64,000 nucleotides of DNA from NCBI RefSeq assembly GCF_000380025.1, contig NZ_KB904185.1:19355-83354 (forward strand). The letters are read 5' to 3'. This document shows, in pieces, positions 41,773 to 51,674 of the stretch. The position numbers were made by a program, and so were the translations under genes. Below the pieces are notes generated by a model. It ran no database searches, was not told the origin of the DNA, and was given only the letters and a program-made list of their open reading frames with translations. Source of the stretch: Streptococcus entericus DSM 14446 (lineage in GTDB: Bacteria; Bacillota; Bacilli; Lactobacillales; Streptococcaceae). Every line of letters begins with the position of its first letter. Position 1 is the first letter of the stretch.

Positions 41773-43212
41773 TCAGTATTTAGACCAGGCTTTTTTGCTA
41801 AAGAGCAAGAGGAGCGGAAAAATTTCCAATCGCCCAGCAATCATCATGAAGGACATGACTAATTTTGAGAATGGGCTAAAGAAGGCAAAGGTCTCTGTTG
41901 TTCCCAATATTGGCCCAATATTGTTAAAAATACTGGCACTGGCACTGATAACCACCAAAAAGTTGTTACTATCAAGACTAAGGACAAAGACTAATCCGAT
42001 AAATAGGGCAACGTAGACCACAAAATATTTCATGATGCTATGCTGAGTGCCCTTATCTAAGGTGCGGTCATTAACATGGACGGTCATGATGCGATTGGGA
42101 TAGAGATTTTGTAGGGTTTGGAGTCGGATAATTTTAGCTAAGATCAAGACCCGCATCACCTTAAAGCCACCAGCGGTCGATCCTGCCATCCCTCCGATAA
42201 ACATGAGCATGAGCAAAATCATCTGAGAAAACATCGGCCACGACGATATGTCAAGCAAACCAAAACCAGTGGAACTTAACAAACTTGCAATTTGGAAGAA
42301 GATGACTTCCAGAGCCTTACCAGAGCTTGCAAACAAACCTCCGATATTGAGAAAAAGCAGCGCAGCACTCCCAAAAATTACAATAAGATAGGCCCTTAAC
42401 TCTTCATCTTTGAAAAAAAGTTTGATTTTCTTGAGCAAAAGGAGATAATAGAGGTTAAAGTTTACACCAAAAACAAGCATACCAACGGTTACAATCCCTG
42501 TGATCAAAGAACTATTGTAATGGGCAATGCTATCGTTATAGACCGCAAAACCGCCTGTTCCAGCTGTTCCCATACTAATAATCAGACTATCAAAGAATGG
42601 CATACCAGCCCAGTAAAGTAGGAGGGTTAAAATGGCAAAAAGGCTGAGGTAAATAATGTAAAGGATTTGGGCAGTGTCCTTCAATCGCGACACTAACTTA
42701 CCAAAGACAGGCCCAGGGACCTCTGCTCGCATGATTTCGAGATGACTATTTTTCTCGTTATTGAGCAGGGCCAAGGCAAAAACCAATACCCCCATGCCGC
42801 CAATAAGGTGCGTAAAGCTCCGCCAGAAGAGGAGTGACGGGGACAAAACGCCAACATCCGGTAAAATCGTTGCACCTGTTGTGGTAAACCCAGAACTCAC
42901 TTCAAAAAACGCATCAACTAGAGATGGGATTTGACCACTAAAGACAAAAGGAAGAGCACCAAAAAATGACCAAAGTACCCAGCACAAAGAGACAATTAGC
43001 ATGCCTTCTTTGGCGTAGATTTTTTCAGTTTTGGGTTTGATGAGACTCCCGAAAAGACCAATCAGCGTTAACAGCCCCATTGTGATCAGCAAGGCTCGAA
43101 AAACCTTTGCTTCTTCGTGGTAAATCATGGCAACAATTAATGGGACGACCATCAGTGCCGCTTCAATCAAGAGTAATTTCGACAGGGTACGGCGAATAAT
43201 TGAATGATTCAT
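41773..43212 (-). CDS. trkH: Potassium uptake membrane protein TrkH/KtrB
   Basis: 479 residues, about ten membrane segments, with the repeated pore-loop signatures of the family (SSGFTTTGATIL, GTAGTGGFAVY, SSTGFGLLD, MAGSTAGGFKVMR). It is the channel subunit that works with the cytoplasmic RCK protein encoded eight nt upstream. The operon order is trkA then trkH. Confidence 0.95.
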   Translation of the reverse strand: MNHSIIRRTLSKLLLIEAALMVVPLIVAMIYHEEAKVFRALLITMGLLTLIGLFGSLIKPKTEKIYAKEGMLIVSLCWVLWSFFGALPFVFSGQIPSLVDAFFEVSSGFTTTGATILPDVGVLSPSLLFWRSFTHLIGGMGVLVFALALLNNEKNSHLEIMRAEVPGPVFGKLVSRLKDTAQILYIIYLSLFAILTLLLYWAGMPFFDSLIISMGTAGTGGFAVYNDSIAHYNSSLITGIVTVGMLVFGVNFNLYYLLLLKKIKLFFKDEELRAYLIVIFGSAALLFLNIGGLFASSGKALEVIFFQIASLLSSTGFGLLDISSWPMFSQMILLMLMFIGGMAGSTAGGFKVMRVLILAKIIRLQTLQNLYPNRIMTVHVNDRTLDKGTQHSIMKYFVVYVALFIGLVFVLSLDSNNFLVVISASASIFNNIGPILGTTETFAFFSPFSKLVMSFMMIAGRLEIFPLLLLFSKKAWSKY

Positions 43213-43220
43213 ATCGCCTC

Positions 43221-44567
43221 CTAATCTAACAAATCACAAATATTGTGGATGTTTTTTTGCAACGTCGCAACGATCACCTTATCATTGATTTGGAAGCAAT
43301 CCTGTCCAGTTGGGAAAATAGCTTTCCCTTTTCGGATAATAGCCATGATGACAATATTTGGCTTTAAGCGTAGACTATCAAGTGGTTTGTCCGTCGCTTT
43401 ATTATGATCTGTAATGTCAAACTGGAGGGTCTCAACCTTACCTTTCGCCACATGGTGGAGGGCTTCAAGACTTGATTCTTGAGCATTCTTACGGCCACGA
43501 ATAAAGTGCATCATACTATCAACGGCAATGAGTTTTGGGGTGACAATGCTCGAAAAATCGCGGTCTCCGATAATTTCTAGCAAACTTGTTCGGTTAATCT
43601 TAGTGATATTTTTAGGAATACCGAGACTGTCTAAGTACATCGACGCAATGATGTTTTCTTCGTCGACCCCAGTCAAGGTTGCGACAGCATCGTAATGCTC
43701 AACGCCCTCTTCAAGCAAGACATTTTTTGCAGTGCCATCACCTTTGACCACATGCAGATGTGAAAAAGTTTCACTGAAAAACTCCGCCCTATCTCGTTTG
43801 AGTTCAATTAACTTAACATTGATTTTTGTATTTTTGAGAATGGTCATGAGATAGTAAGCAATCTTGCCAGCTCCGATAACCATAAAGTTTTTGATGACCT
43901 GTGTTTTTATGCTGTTGTGGAAATTAACCATGGCTTGACGTTGCCCTGTCACAAAAATTTTATCATTAGCTTGAATGGAGACCAGACCGTCAGGAATGAT
44001 GACCTCCTTGCCACGCACAATGGCACAAATCAGAATGTCTTCAAATTTTTTCCGGAATTGCTGCAAAGACAGTCCAACCAAACGACTGTTCTCGGCAATC
44101 TTAAATTCCATCAACATAATGCGACCGTTGAAAAAATGCTCAACCGACAGGGCATTTGGAAACTCGATAGCATTAGCAATATAGCGAGCTGTCAACAACT
44201 CAGGGTTGATAATTTGTGAAAAACCAAGAATATTGTGGTCACGAAAATAAGGGTTTGAATATTCGGGATTACGCACCCGCACAATCGTCTCCTTGGCTCC
44301 CATTTTTTTAGCCAAAACAGCAGCAATCATATTAACTTCGTCCTTATCCGTTAGGGCAATAAAAATGTCGCAGTGACGGACATCTGCTTCATCTAAAATT
44401 TGAAAATTCACCCCATTACCAACAATTCCCATCAAATCATGACGCTTGGTCACCGTCTTAATGACTTGCTCATCCTCGTCAATCAGGGTCACATCATGGT
44501 CTTCGTCAATCAGAGAACGGCAAAGGGCGGTACCGACCTTTCCACCTCCGACGATAATTATTTTCAT
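43221..44567 (-). CDS. trkA: Trk potassium system regulatory subunit TrkA
   Basis: 448 residues comprising two RCK_N-RCK_C units. The first Rossmann motif is MKIIIVGGGKVGTALC, the second FMVIGAGKIAYYLM (about residue 229 on). Binds NAD(H) or nucleotides and gates the TrkH channel from the cytoplasm. Full-length double-domain form. Confidence 0.95.
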   Translation of the reverse strand: MKIIIVGGGKVGTALCRSLIDEDHDVTLIDEDEQVIKTVTKRHDLMGIVGNGVNFQILDEADVRHCDIFIALTDKDEVNMIAAVLAKKMGAKETIVRVRNPEYSNPYFRDHNILGFSQIINPELLTARYIANAIEFPNALSVEHFFNGRIMLMEFKIAENSRLVGLSLQQFRKKFEDILICAIVRGKEVIIPDGLVSIQANDKIFVTGQRQAMVNFHNSIKTQVIKNFMVIGAGKIAYYLMTILKNTKINVKLIELKRDRAEFFSETFSHLHVVKGDGTAKNVLLEEGVEHYDAVATLTGVDEENIIASMYLDSLGIPKNITKINRTSLLEIIGDRDFSSIVTPKLIAVDSMMHFIRGRKNAQESSLEALHHVAKGKVETLQFDITDHNKATDKPLDSLRLKPNIVIMAIIRKGKAIFPTGQDCFQINDKVIVATLQKNIHNICDLLD

Positions 44568-44765
44568 GTCTTATCCTCTTTTAGGAAAATAGCAGAGCTT
44601 TTCCTTCTATTTTGTGAGTTGTCACTCCTTTTCATTATACCTTTTTTTAGAAAAATTGCACCTTTTGACTCCTCTTTATAGAACAAATTGGAGAAGAAAA
44701 TTCTCTTCAAAATAATCTGACTGAAGCATCTCTCCATTTTGTCCTTTACTTGTAGCCATTATTCT

Positions 44766-44796
44766 AAAAAGCTGAAGCATTTCTGCTCCAGCTTTT
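44766..44796 (-). terminator. Terminator of uraA
   Basis: On the minus strand AAGCTGGAGCA pairs with TGCTTCAGCTT, followed by TTTTAG. It lies seven nt after the uraA stop. Confidence 0.75.
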
Positions 44797-44802
44797 GACT
44801 GT

Positions 44803-46083
44803 TTATTCTGTTGATTCTTTTGGTAAAATCAAATTGAGCAAGACACCAACAATAGCTGCTAGGGCTGTCCCTGAGATGACCAAGCTAGAGCCGAGCTGCA
44901 AAACCGCTCCGCCAAGACCGAGCACCAGCATCGCAGAGGCGATAACAAGGTTACGCGAAGCCCCAAAGTTGACTTTTGACTTGATCAATACTTTAAGACC
45001 GTTGCTGGCGATAACCCCATAAAGAAGAATGGACATCCCTCCCAATACTGCTGTTGGAATCGTTGAAATGAGCGCGGTAAACTTGGCACAGAAGCTAAGA
45101 CCAATAGCGATGAAGGCTGCGTGACGGATGACTGACACGCTGGCAATCCGTGTCATCCCAATAACCCCCGTATTCTCACCATAAGTCGTATTAGCAGGAC
45201 CTCCGATAAAGGCTGAGAATGCCGTTGCCACCCCGTCACCGATTAGGGTACGATTGAGCCCAGGTTCTTTCAAGAAATTCCGACCAGTAATTTCACCTAG
45301 AACCATGTGGTCGCCGATATGCTCGGCAATGGTTACAATAGCAATCGGTAGAATAGCTAGCGCTTCTGGACCAAAGTAAAATTTGTACTGACCAAAACTC
45401 TCGATACCAGTGGCAAATGGTAGGCTAATGGTCGGTAGAGCAAACCACGCAGCTTCCTTAACAGGAGTAAAGTCAACCAACCCAATCAAAGCAGCCACGA
45501 TGTAGCCACCAGCAATGGCAATCAAGAAGGGAATGACCTTCATAAAACCTTTGCCCTTGGTTTGAACCAAGACGGCAATCATAAAGCTGACCCCTGCTAC
45601 CAGCATGTTGCGCCAGTCACCGTCTTTAACAAAACCTGCGCTAGTTACAGCAGTATTAGCCAACCCAAGACCAATCACAATAATCATCGGCCCGATAACA
45701 ACAGGTGGCAAGAGCCTATCAATCCACGCTGTACCGACCTTACCAACCAACAAAGCCACAAGGACATAGACCAAACCGACAAGAATAATACCTGTCTGTG
45801 CTGCTGAAATGTCTCCTCCCATCTGCTCTTTGGCAAATCCCATCGCTGAAATGTAGGCAAACGATGAACCTAGATAAACCGGAACACTGAATTTGGTTGA
45901 CACCATATAAATCAAGGTCCCTATACCAGAAGCTAGCAAGGCTGTTGACACCGACATTCCTAATAGCAGTGGCACTAAAATCGTTGCGCCAAACATCGCA
46001 AACACGTGCTGAATACTGAGCAACAACCCTTTCCCCAAATCAGGGCTCTCGTGAATATCAAACAATAATTTTTTCTCTGCCAT
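44803..46083 (-). CDS. uraA: Uracil permease (NCS2 family)
   Basis: 426 residues with 12-14 membrane helices and NCS2 features: LLSIQHVFAMFGATILVP at the start, GVIGMTRIASVSV and PTAVLGGMSILLYG later, with the AEHIGDHM segment typical of uracil rather than purine transporters. Imports uracil for salvage. The leader carries a PyrR-type binding loop and terminator, which independently supports a pyrimidine substrate. Confidence 0.93.
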   Translation of the reverse strand: MAEKKLLFDIHESPDLGKGLLLSIQHVFAMFGATILVPLLLGMSVSTALLASGIGTLIYMVSTKFSVPVYLGSSFAYISAMGFAKEQMGGDISAAQTGIILVGLVYVLVALLVGKVGTAWIDRLLPPVVIGPMIIVIGLGLANTAVTSAGFVKDGDWRNMLVAGVSFMIAVLVQTKGKGFMKVIPFLIAIAGGYIVAALIGLVDFTPVKEAAWFALPTISLPFATGIESFGQYKFYFGPEALAILPIAIVTIAEHIGDHMVLGEITGRNFLKEPGLNRTLIGDGVATAFSAFIGGPANTTYGENTGVIGMTRIASVSVIRHAAFIAIGLSFCAKFTALISTIPTAVLGGMSILLYGVIASNGLKVLIKSKVNFGASRNLVIASAMLVLGLGGAVLQLGSSLVISGTALAAIVGVLLNLILPKESTE

Positions 46084-46119
46084 GTCTTCTCCTTTTCTTG
46101 ATGAGACTGATTTTTGGCA

Positions 46120-46250
46120 TAAAAATAAGTCCCAATGATACCGAAATGAGACTTACTTGGTTATTCGATGATACAGAAAAATCCAATACCTTTTTCTTTT
46201 TACTGTCGAAGTCCCTTAGTAGGCTCTCTGTCCCACCTTAAAAGTCCTTA
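46120..46250 (-). promoter_or_regulatory. PyrR-type transcription attenuator of uraA
   Basis: In the uraA leader GTGGG-ACAGAGAG-CCTAC forms a hairpin whose loop holds the CAGAGAG of PyrR binding sites. Downstream, AAGTCTC pairs with GGGACTT (about 46125-46153) and a T-rich run follows, forming the terminator. With UMP bound, PyrR would favour termination. Location is 40-170 nt before the start codon. Confidence 0.72.
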
Positions 46251-46354
46251 TTTCTTGAAATATTTTATCAAATTTTCAGATAAAGTCAAGTCATTTTTTG
46301 AAAAAATATTTTTTAAGCTCCGATGCCACAGCATATCGTAAAAGTAAACAAAAA

Positions 46355-46395
46355 AACAGACACTAGTTTACAATCTCAGTAGTGTAAACTAGCAT
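46355..46395. repeat. Perfect hairpin upstream of uraA leader
   Basis: CTAGTTTACA pairs with TGTAAACTAG around CAATCTCAGTAG-type loop sequence. No T-run follows on either strand. Possibly the scar of a small inverted-repeat element. The stretch 46260-46600 otherwise shows no gene. Confidence 0.4.
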
Positions 46396-46614
46396 CTATC
46401 AACTAACATTAGTGTAACGTTTTAAATAATGGCATTTGGAAAAAACTCCCCAGCGCAATATCTAATCTAAAGGGGCTTCCCCTACCGATTCCCCCAAAAC
46501 AGTCTGGAAGTAGACTGTTGGAAGTTGGAAATCAGCAAAGAAACGAGTGACCGTTACTTGGTAACGATGCTTACAAGTTTGATTGGTTTCATGCTAGTAT
46601 TAATCTTTGTCTTT

Positions 46615-46827
46615 TGACTGACGGCTGTTTGCTTACGGCAACCTGAAGTCTTAATTTAGTAAGCTGGCTAGTTAGGGCTGTTTCGACCTCACTAGTAAGA
46701 ACGAGAAACTCGCTGGTCACAGGCCTGAGTGGTGTGTCGGTGATTAGTTAAAGCAACACATCACCTATGGTTGTAGACGAATGTGTTGGCAGGTGTTTGG
46801 ACGTGGTTTCGACTCCCACCGGCTCCA
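46615..46827 (+). pseudogene. ssrA: 3' fragment resembling tmRNA (ssrA), apparently degenerate
   Basis: The end (GTTGTAGACGAATGTGTTGGCAGGTGTTTGGACGTGG...CGACTCCCACCGGCTCCA) matches the 3' pseudoknots and tRNA-like domain of streptococcal tmRNA; similarity seems to reach back to about 46,640. I find no 5' tRNA half (GGGG...CGACAGGCA) and no tag reading frame ending in ALAA or AVAA upstream. The T-stem reads GTGGT/CCCAC instead of GTGGG/CCCAC, losing a pair. So this looks like a remnant, with the functional gene elsewhere. A very diverged intact ssrA is not excluded. Confidence 0.55.
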
Positions 46828-46857
46828 TAGATAAGACAAGTGCTTAACGACAGCTGA

Positions 46858-46928
46858 AAAGAGAATGGGACAAACCGCCATGATGACAGGACAATCATGG
46901 CAATCTGGCCCATTCTCCTTCCTTTTAT
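46858..46928 (+). terminator. Long terminator hairpin after the tmRNA-like fragment
   Basis: GAGAATGGG with GCCATGAT pairs with ATCATGGC and CCCATTCTC, followed by a T-rich run (CTTCCTTTT). This is consistent with the natural terminator of a small RNA gene. Confidence 0.65.
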
Positions 46929-46940
46929 CGTTCTTTTTAA

Positions 46941-47462
46941 TCATCCTCTCGAATAAGATTTATACTCATCCAAATCCAAAAATAGATATGGGTACCCATC
47001 GTATACGGACATCAGAAATAATCTCATGATGATTTCTTCAATAACTCCACCGTAGGTTATAGATGCTACCCAAGTTGCTAATGTTGGTTTGTCAGCATAA
47101 GTCTGAGCGATTTGAGAAAGATGTCCGAATAATGATTTGTCCAAACTGAGGATAAATCCATTTACTATTGCTATCACTGCTGTTACTTTCAAACCTATTT
47201 TCTGAACTGTAAAATCCTTGATAAGCCCAATTTTATGGGCTAATAAATACCCAATAGAACCTAAAATAATGGCATAAGAGAGGGATTGGAGTGTCATCAG
47301 GACAAGATACATCGTAAATGAGGGTAATTTGGAAAGGAGTAACATCCTATTTTCAGTAGTCAAATTTTCCCAAGTATAAATAGCAGTAGAGTAACCTGCA
47401 ACAAGTGCTAGGGGTGACAGGGCTAAAACAAATTTTAGCGCAGATTTATAAGAGGTAAGCAA
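46941..47462 (-). pseudogene. N-terminal half of a split CPBP membrane protease gene
   Basis: Starts at a TTG (47462) seven bases after AAGGAGG, just behind the MerR gene. Four hydrophobic segments lead to GGVIEEIIMRLFLMS, the EExxxR motif of CPBP/Abi proteases. At 47007, after codon 152, the frame leaves the family and runs into unrelated sequence to the stop at 46941. The missing half is at 48554-48854 on the plus strand and joins in frame at the same TCC codon. The break is explained by an inversion (see findings). Confidence 0.8.
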
Positions 47463-47479
47463 GTCTTGTCCTCCTTGAG

Positions 47480-48208
47480 TTAAGGTGTACTGGTTTCTTT
47501 CACTATTTCCACGCAGTAAGTTGTCTGGTGACAATGTGGGCAGGTCAGCTTGCGGGTGCGAGGGGTGTGTCTTGCAAAGAAAAAGGTTTTGAAGTTCGGT
47601 TTGAAGGTTTCTTTGCAGAGGGGGCAGATATAGCTAATCTGTTGATAATAGTTCCAAATCCAGTAGCCGATTCCCACTAGATAGAGGAGGATGGCTGGGA
47701 GCATGAGCCAATTTTGCCCACTTTTTCCAACCAACAAAGCCAGTCCGATAAAGCTAAGAACTAGAGGGAGCAATTTAAGCAATTGTTTGCTGATAAAACG
47801 ATGCCAGCGATGATTTTGTGTCATGGTTAGAGAAATGCCAGGAAGTTGGTTTAAGGTAATCGGCTGGTCTTCTTGAAGTCCTTTTCGCAAGGTATAAAGT
47901 TCTCGGAGCTTGTCCGCCTGCTCCTGAGCAGCTTTTTCCAAGTCAGCGATGTGGCTGTCCAAGAGGGTTACGAGGACAGCAGTCGCTTCTTTTTCATCAA
48001 GCAAATCCTTGATTTGTGCCAGTGAAAAGTCTAGCTCACGCAGGTAGCAAATCAAGCGGAGCTGCTCCAAGTCTCCCTCTGTGTAGAGCCTACGACCGCC
48101 CTCAGTCCAGTCAGACGGGCTGAGCAGACCTTGTTTGTCGTAATACTGAACCGTGCGAACAGTAACGCCAGCAATTTTAGCCAATTCACCTGTGGTATAG
48201 TGTGACAT
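47480..48208 (-). CDS. MerR-family regulator with C-terminal membrane segments and zinc ribbon
   Basis: 242 residues from the ATG at 48208, eight bases after GGAGG. N-terminal MerR HTH (TTGELAKIAGVTVRTVQYYDKQGLLSP), coiled-coil dimer helix (about 75-115), two membrane helices (about 140-178), then CPLC...CPHC zinc-ribbon cysteines. A membrane-bound MerR regulator is unusual. It would originally have been in one operon with the CPBP gene 17 nt downstream. Operator candidate at 48240-48258. Ligand unknown. Confidence 0.8.
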   Translation of the reverse strand: MSHYTTGELAKIAGVTVRTVQYYDKQGLLSPSDWTEGGRRLYTEGDLEQLRLICYLRELDFSLAQIKDLLDEKEATAVLVTLLDSHIADLEKAAQEQADKLRELYTLRKGLQEDQPITLNQLPGISLTMTQNHRWHRFISKQLLKLLPLVLSFIGLALLVGKSGQNWLMLPAILLYLVGIGYWIWNYYQQISYICPLCKETFKPNFKTFFFARHTPRTRKLTCPHCHQTTYCVEIVKETSTP

Positions 48209-48239
48209 TTCTTTCACCTCCTTTCTAAGTATAGCTTAT

Positions 48240-48258
48240 CATGTGACCTTGGGTCATG
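48240..48258 (-). promoter_or_regulatory. MerR operator dyad
   Basis: CATGTGACCTTGGGTCATG is a near-perfect dyad about 30 nt before the MerR start, in the position of the spacer of a MerR-type promoter. Probable autoregulation. Confidence 0.55.
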
Positions 48259-48393
48259 AGCAAGTCTTTTTATCAAAAATTTTTCTTTTTTCCTATTATA
48301 TCAAAAATAGCAGAGCTTGACAGTAGGTTGACAGGGTTGTCAACTTGGCTGGTTTTTATGCTATAATAAAGAAAAATTGGGGAGGGAAACACG

Positions 48394-48456
48394 ATGACAG
48401 AATGGTTTGCGATTGGGGATGTGACAAGTGATGTGATTCAGACCATCACAAATTAA
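48394..48456 (+). CDS. 20-codon ORF with full expression signals
   Basis: ATG preceded by GGGGAGGG; TATAAT sits about 30 nt upstream with TTGTCA 19 nt before it. Encodes MTEWFAIGDVTSDVIQTITN. It may be the truncated start of a gene lost in the rearrangement of this locus. No product can be assigned. Confidence 0.3.
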   Translation: MTEWFAIGDVTSDVIQTITN

Positions 48457-48553
48457 GTGGATTTAAGAACCAGGCTCTCAGACCATCGCAAGACATTAGT
48501 GATAGACGACAAAAGGTCATTTGAGGACGACATTGGGCAATGTTGAAAGTAAT

Positions 48554-48854
48554 TGTCCCTATTCTCTTTACTCATTTGGAAAGCATTCTACCGCCACTCA
48601 AAAACAATCCCTAATAACGTACTGATATCCTGCAATATTCTGACTGCCCTACTCTTTGCTGCTGGTCATCTCCCTGCGACTAAACTGATGTTCGGAGAGT
48701 TAACCCTCTTCTCATCTTCCGTTCTTTTTTACTAAACGGAATCAGCGGACTCGGTTTTGGTTACCTCTATCGGAAACACGGCATTCATTATGCTATGCTT
48801 GCTCATGCTGGTACGCATATCATCTGGAAAACTATCTGGGTTTTATTTTTATAA
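48554..48854 (+). pseudogene. C-terminal half of the split CPBP protease gene, frameshifted
   Basis: From TCC at 48556 the frame reads LFSLLIWKAFYRHSK...FAAGHLPATKLM, with the second CPBP motif His. A one-base frameshift after GELT (about 48700) then leads to LLIFRSFLLNGISGLGFGYL and AMLAHAGTH, the third and fourth motifs. It has no start codon or ribosome site of its own. Joining it to the half at 47462-47007 rebuilds a protein of about 250 residues, the normal family size. Two separate lesions show long disuse. Confidence 0.78.
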
Positions 48855-48919
48855 ATTGGTTCAGTTGATCATCCACTCAATACCCAAAAAATCCGCCCGA
48901 AACGGCGGATTTTCAATTT

Positions 48920-51421
48920 CTATTTCGTCACAATATTAACCAATTTGTTTGGCACAACAATGACCTTGACCACCGTCTGTCCTGCAATCTCGGCTTGGAC
49001 TTTGCTATCTGCCAGAGCAGTTTTCTCCAGCTCTTCTTGGCTCAGGTCTTTGGCAACCGTTAGGCGAGCTTTGACCTTTCCCTTGATTTGGACGACGATT
49101 TCGATTTCGTCTTCGACCAGCTTGCTCTCATCATAGGTTGGCCAGGTCACATAGGAAATGCCATCTGTTGCACCTGTCACGCTTGCCCAAAGTTCCTCAC
49201 CCAAGTGCGGTGCAAATGGTGCTAGCAGCTGGATAAAGCCTTTGGCATAGTCGAGATAGAGCTGGTCTTCTTTGTTGGCAGCGTTGACGAAAATCATCAT
49301 TTGGGCAATGGCTGTGTTGAACTTGAGCTCTTCAATATGCTCAGTGACGACTTTCACTGTCTCATGGTACACCTTGTCCAGCGCTCCGCTGTTGTCCACA
49401 ACCAATGACTTGGTCGTAATCAGGCGGTAAACACGGTCGAGGAACTTGCGGCTGCCCTCCAGACCTTCCTCGCTCCAAGCGATAGACGCATCAAGTGGCC
49501 CCATGAACATCTCGTAAACCCGCAGAGTATCCGCTCCGTACTGGTTGACCACATCGTCAGGATTGACCACGTTCTTGAGGGACTTGGACATCTTGGCTGG
49601 TAATTGTACTAGCTCTTCACCCGTTTCCACATGGAAGAAGCTGCCATCACGTTTTTCTACCTTGTCACTAGCCACCAGCGCCCCACGGCCATCACGGTAA
49701 CTAGTCCCCAAAATCATCCCTTGGTTAAAGAGTTTTTGGAAAGGCTCCTTGGTCGGCACCACGCCAATGTCGTAGAGGAACTTATGCCAGAAGCGGGCAT
49801 AGAGCAGGTGAAGCACGGCATGCTCAGCCCCACCGATGTAAATATCAACTGGCAACCAGGCCTTGAGAAGGTCTTCGTCTGCCAATTTTTCGCTATTTTT
49901 CGGATCAATGTAGCGCAGGTAATACCAGCTTGAGCCTGCCCATTGCGGCATGGTGTTGGTCTCACGACGACCCTTGACCCCATCTTCACGGGTCACGGTC
50001 AGCCAGTCCGTCAGGTTGGCCAATGGGCTCTCACCTGTCCCAGACGGCTTGATGTCACTGGTTTTCGGCAAGATCAGCGGCAACTCGCTCTCAGACAGAG
50101 CTGTGCTGATGCCATCTTCCCAATGGATAATCGGAATCGGCTCACCCCAGTAACGTTGGCGGCTGAAGAGCCAGTCGCGGAGGCGGTAGCTGATTTTCTC
50201 GTTACCAACGCCGTTTTCTTCTAACCAAGCCACCATCTTAGCGATAGCCTCTGCCTTATCCAGTCCATTCAGGAAGTCAGAGTTGATATGAACGCCATCT
50301 TCTGTATAAGCTGCTTCTTGGACGTTGCCGCCCTCAAGGACAGGAATAATCTCAAGGTCAAAGGCCTTGGCAAAGTCCCAATCCCGCTCATCATGGGCAG
50401 GAACCGCCATGATGGCACCTGTCCCGTAGCTCGCTAAGACATAGTCCGCAATCCAGATGGGAATTTCACGCCCATTGACAGGGTTGATGGCATAGGCACC
50501 CGTCCAAACACCTGTCTTGTCCTTATTGAGGTCTGTCCGAGCCAAATCCGACTTGAGACTAGCTTGGTGCTTGTAGTCTGCAACAGCTTGGGCTTGATCA
50601 GCAGTGGTAATCTCTTCGACCAGGACATGCTCTGGCGCCAAAACCGCATAAGTCGCTCCAAAAAGGGTATCAGGCCGTGTGGTAAAGACGGTGAAGTCCT
50701 TGTTGGTGTCTTTAATCTTAAACGTCACGTTGGCACCTGTTGATTTGCCAATCCAGTTGCGCTGCATGTCCTTGATGGATTCTGGCCAGTCCAGCTCTTC
50801 CAAGTCATTGAGGAGACGCTCTGCATAGGCGGTAATTTTCAGCATCCACTGGCGCATCGGCTTGCGAACGACTGGATAACCACCCCGTTCAGACGTGCCG
50901 TCTGGCAGGACTTCTTCGTTGGCGATGGCTGTCCCCAATTCCTCTACCCAGTTGACAGGCACTTCAGCTTCATAGGCCAGCCCTTTTTCATAAAGCTTGG
51001 TAAAAATCCACTGGGTCCATTTGTAGTAGTCAGGGTCAGTCGTATTGATTTCCCGATCCCAGTCATAGGAAAAGCCTAGAGCGTTAATCTGACGTTTGAA
51101 ATTGGCAATATTCTCTGCCGTAAAGTCAGCGGGGTCATTGCCCGTGTCCATAGCGTACTGCTCAGCCGGCAGACCAAAGGCATCCCAGCCCATAGGGTGA
51201 AGGACATTGTAACCTTGCGACCGCTTGTAACGGCTGAGGATATCTGTCGCTGTATACCCCTCAGGGTGTCCCACGTGGAGACCTGCTCCTGATGGGTAAG
51301 GAAACATGTCTAGGGCATAAAAATTCGGCTTGCTACTGTCTGTGCTTGTCTTAAAGCTGTGATTGTCTGCCCAGTACTTCTGCCACTTGGGCTCAATGTC
51401 TTTGTGATTGTAAGTTGCCAT
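48920..51421 (-). CDS. leuS: Leucyl-tRNA synthetase
   Basis: 833 residues, complete. Class I HIGH-type motif [12 protein letters not shown], the KMSKS motif at [13 protein letters not shown], and a CP1 editing domain between them. Charges tRNA-Leu. I looked for a T-box in the leader (51422-51600) and found no GGTGG-ACCGCG antiterminator element, only a hairpin (GCTAAA...TTTAGC). Start behind AAAGGAG. Confidence 0.98.
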   Translation of the reverse strand: MATYNHKDIEPKWQKYWADNHSFKTSTDSSKPNFYALDMFPYPSGAGLHVGHPEGYTATDILSRYKRSQGYNVLHPMGWDAFGLPAEQYAMDTGNDPADFTAENIANFKRQINALGFSYDWDREINTTDPDYYKWTQWIFTKLYEKGLAYEAEVPVNWVEELGTAIANEEVLPDGTSERGGYPVVRKPMRQWMLKITAYAERLLNDLEELDWPESIKDMQRNWIGKSTGANVTFKIKDTNKDFTVFTTRPDTLFGATYAVLAPEHVLVEEITTADQAQAVADYKHQASLKSDLARTDLNKDKTGVWTGAYAINPVNGREIPIWIADYVLASYGTGAIMAVPAHDERDWDFAKAFDLEIIPVLEGGNVQEAAYTEDGVHINSDFLNGLDKAEAIAKMVAWLEENGVGNEKISYRLRDWLFSRQRYWGEPIPIIHWEDGISTALSESELPLILPKTSDIKPSGTGESPLANLTDWLTVTREDGVKGRRETNTMPQWAGSSWYYLRYIDPKNSEKLADEDLLKAWLPVDIYIGGAEHAVLHLLYARFWHKFLYDIGVVPTKEPFQKLFNQGMILGTSYRDGRGALVASDKVEKRDGSFFHVETGEELVQLPAKMSKSLKNVVNPDDVVNQYGADTLRVYEMFMGPLDASIAWSEEGLEGSRKFLDRVYRLITTKSLVVDNSGALDKVYHETVKVVTEHIEELKFNTAIAQMMIFVNAANKEDQLYLDYAKGFIQLLAPFAPHLGEELWASVTGATDGISYVTWPTYDESKLVEDEIEIVVQIKGKVKARLTVAKDLSQEELEKTALADSKVQAEIAGQTVVKVIVVPNKLVNIVTK

Positions 51422-51630
51422 AAGGTTCTCCTTTATCGTGTCGTCTCTAGTCTCACCTCGACATGTTACTGCTAGAATAATATCGTCATGCTAAACCAGA
51501 CAAAATCAACTTGATTTAGCAGCGTTACTCAAGCCCCCACGTTACCAGGTGCCCCTTTATTCTATCATATTTTAAAACAATTTGATAGCTGGATTCCCTA
51601 AAATTTTCTGATTTCTCTGACCATTTCGCC

Positions 51631-51654
51631 AAAAAAAAGCCCCGCAGGGCTTTG
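51631..51654 (-). terminator. Terminator of dnaJ
   Basis: On the minus strand AAAGCCC-TGCG-GGGCTTT followed by further T residues, about 20 nt after the dnaJ stop. Confidence 0.85.
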
Positions 51655-51674
51655 GAAAAATAGCAGAGCTGTTC

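Noticed and set aside
47480..47534. Start of the CPBP N-terminal half at 47534, inside the MerR gene
   Set aside because: The extra 24 residues overlap the MerR coding end; the TTG at 47462 has AAGGAGG at correct spacing.
51422..51630. T-box riboswitch upstream of leuS
   Set aside because: No antiterminator T-box sequence and no terminator in the leader; only one short hairpin seen.
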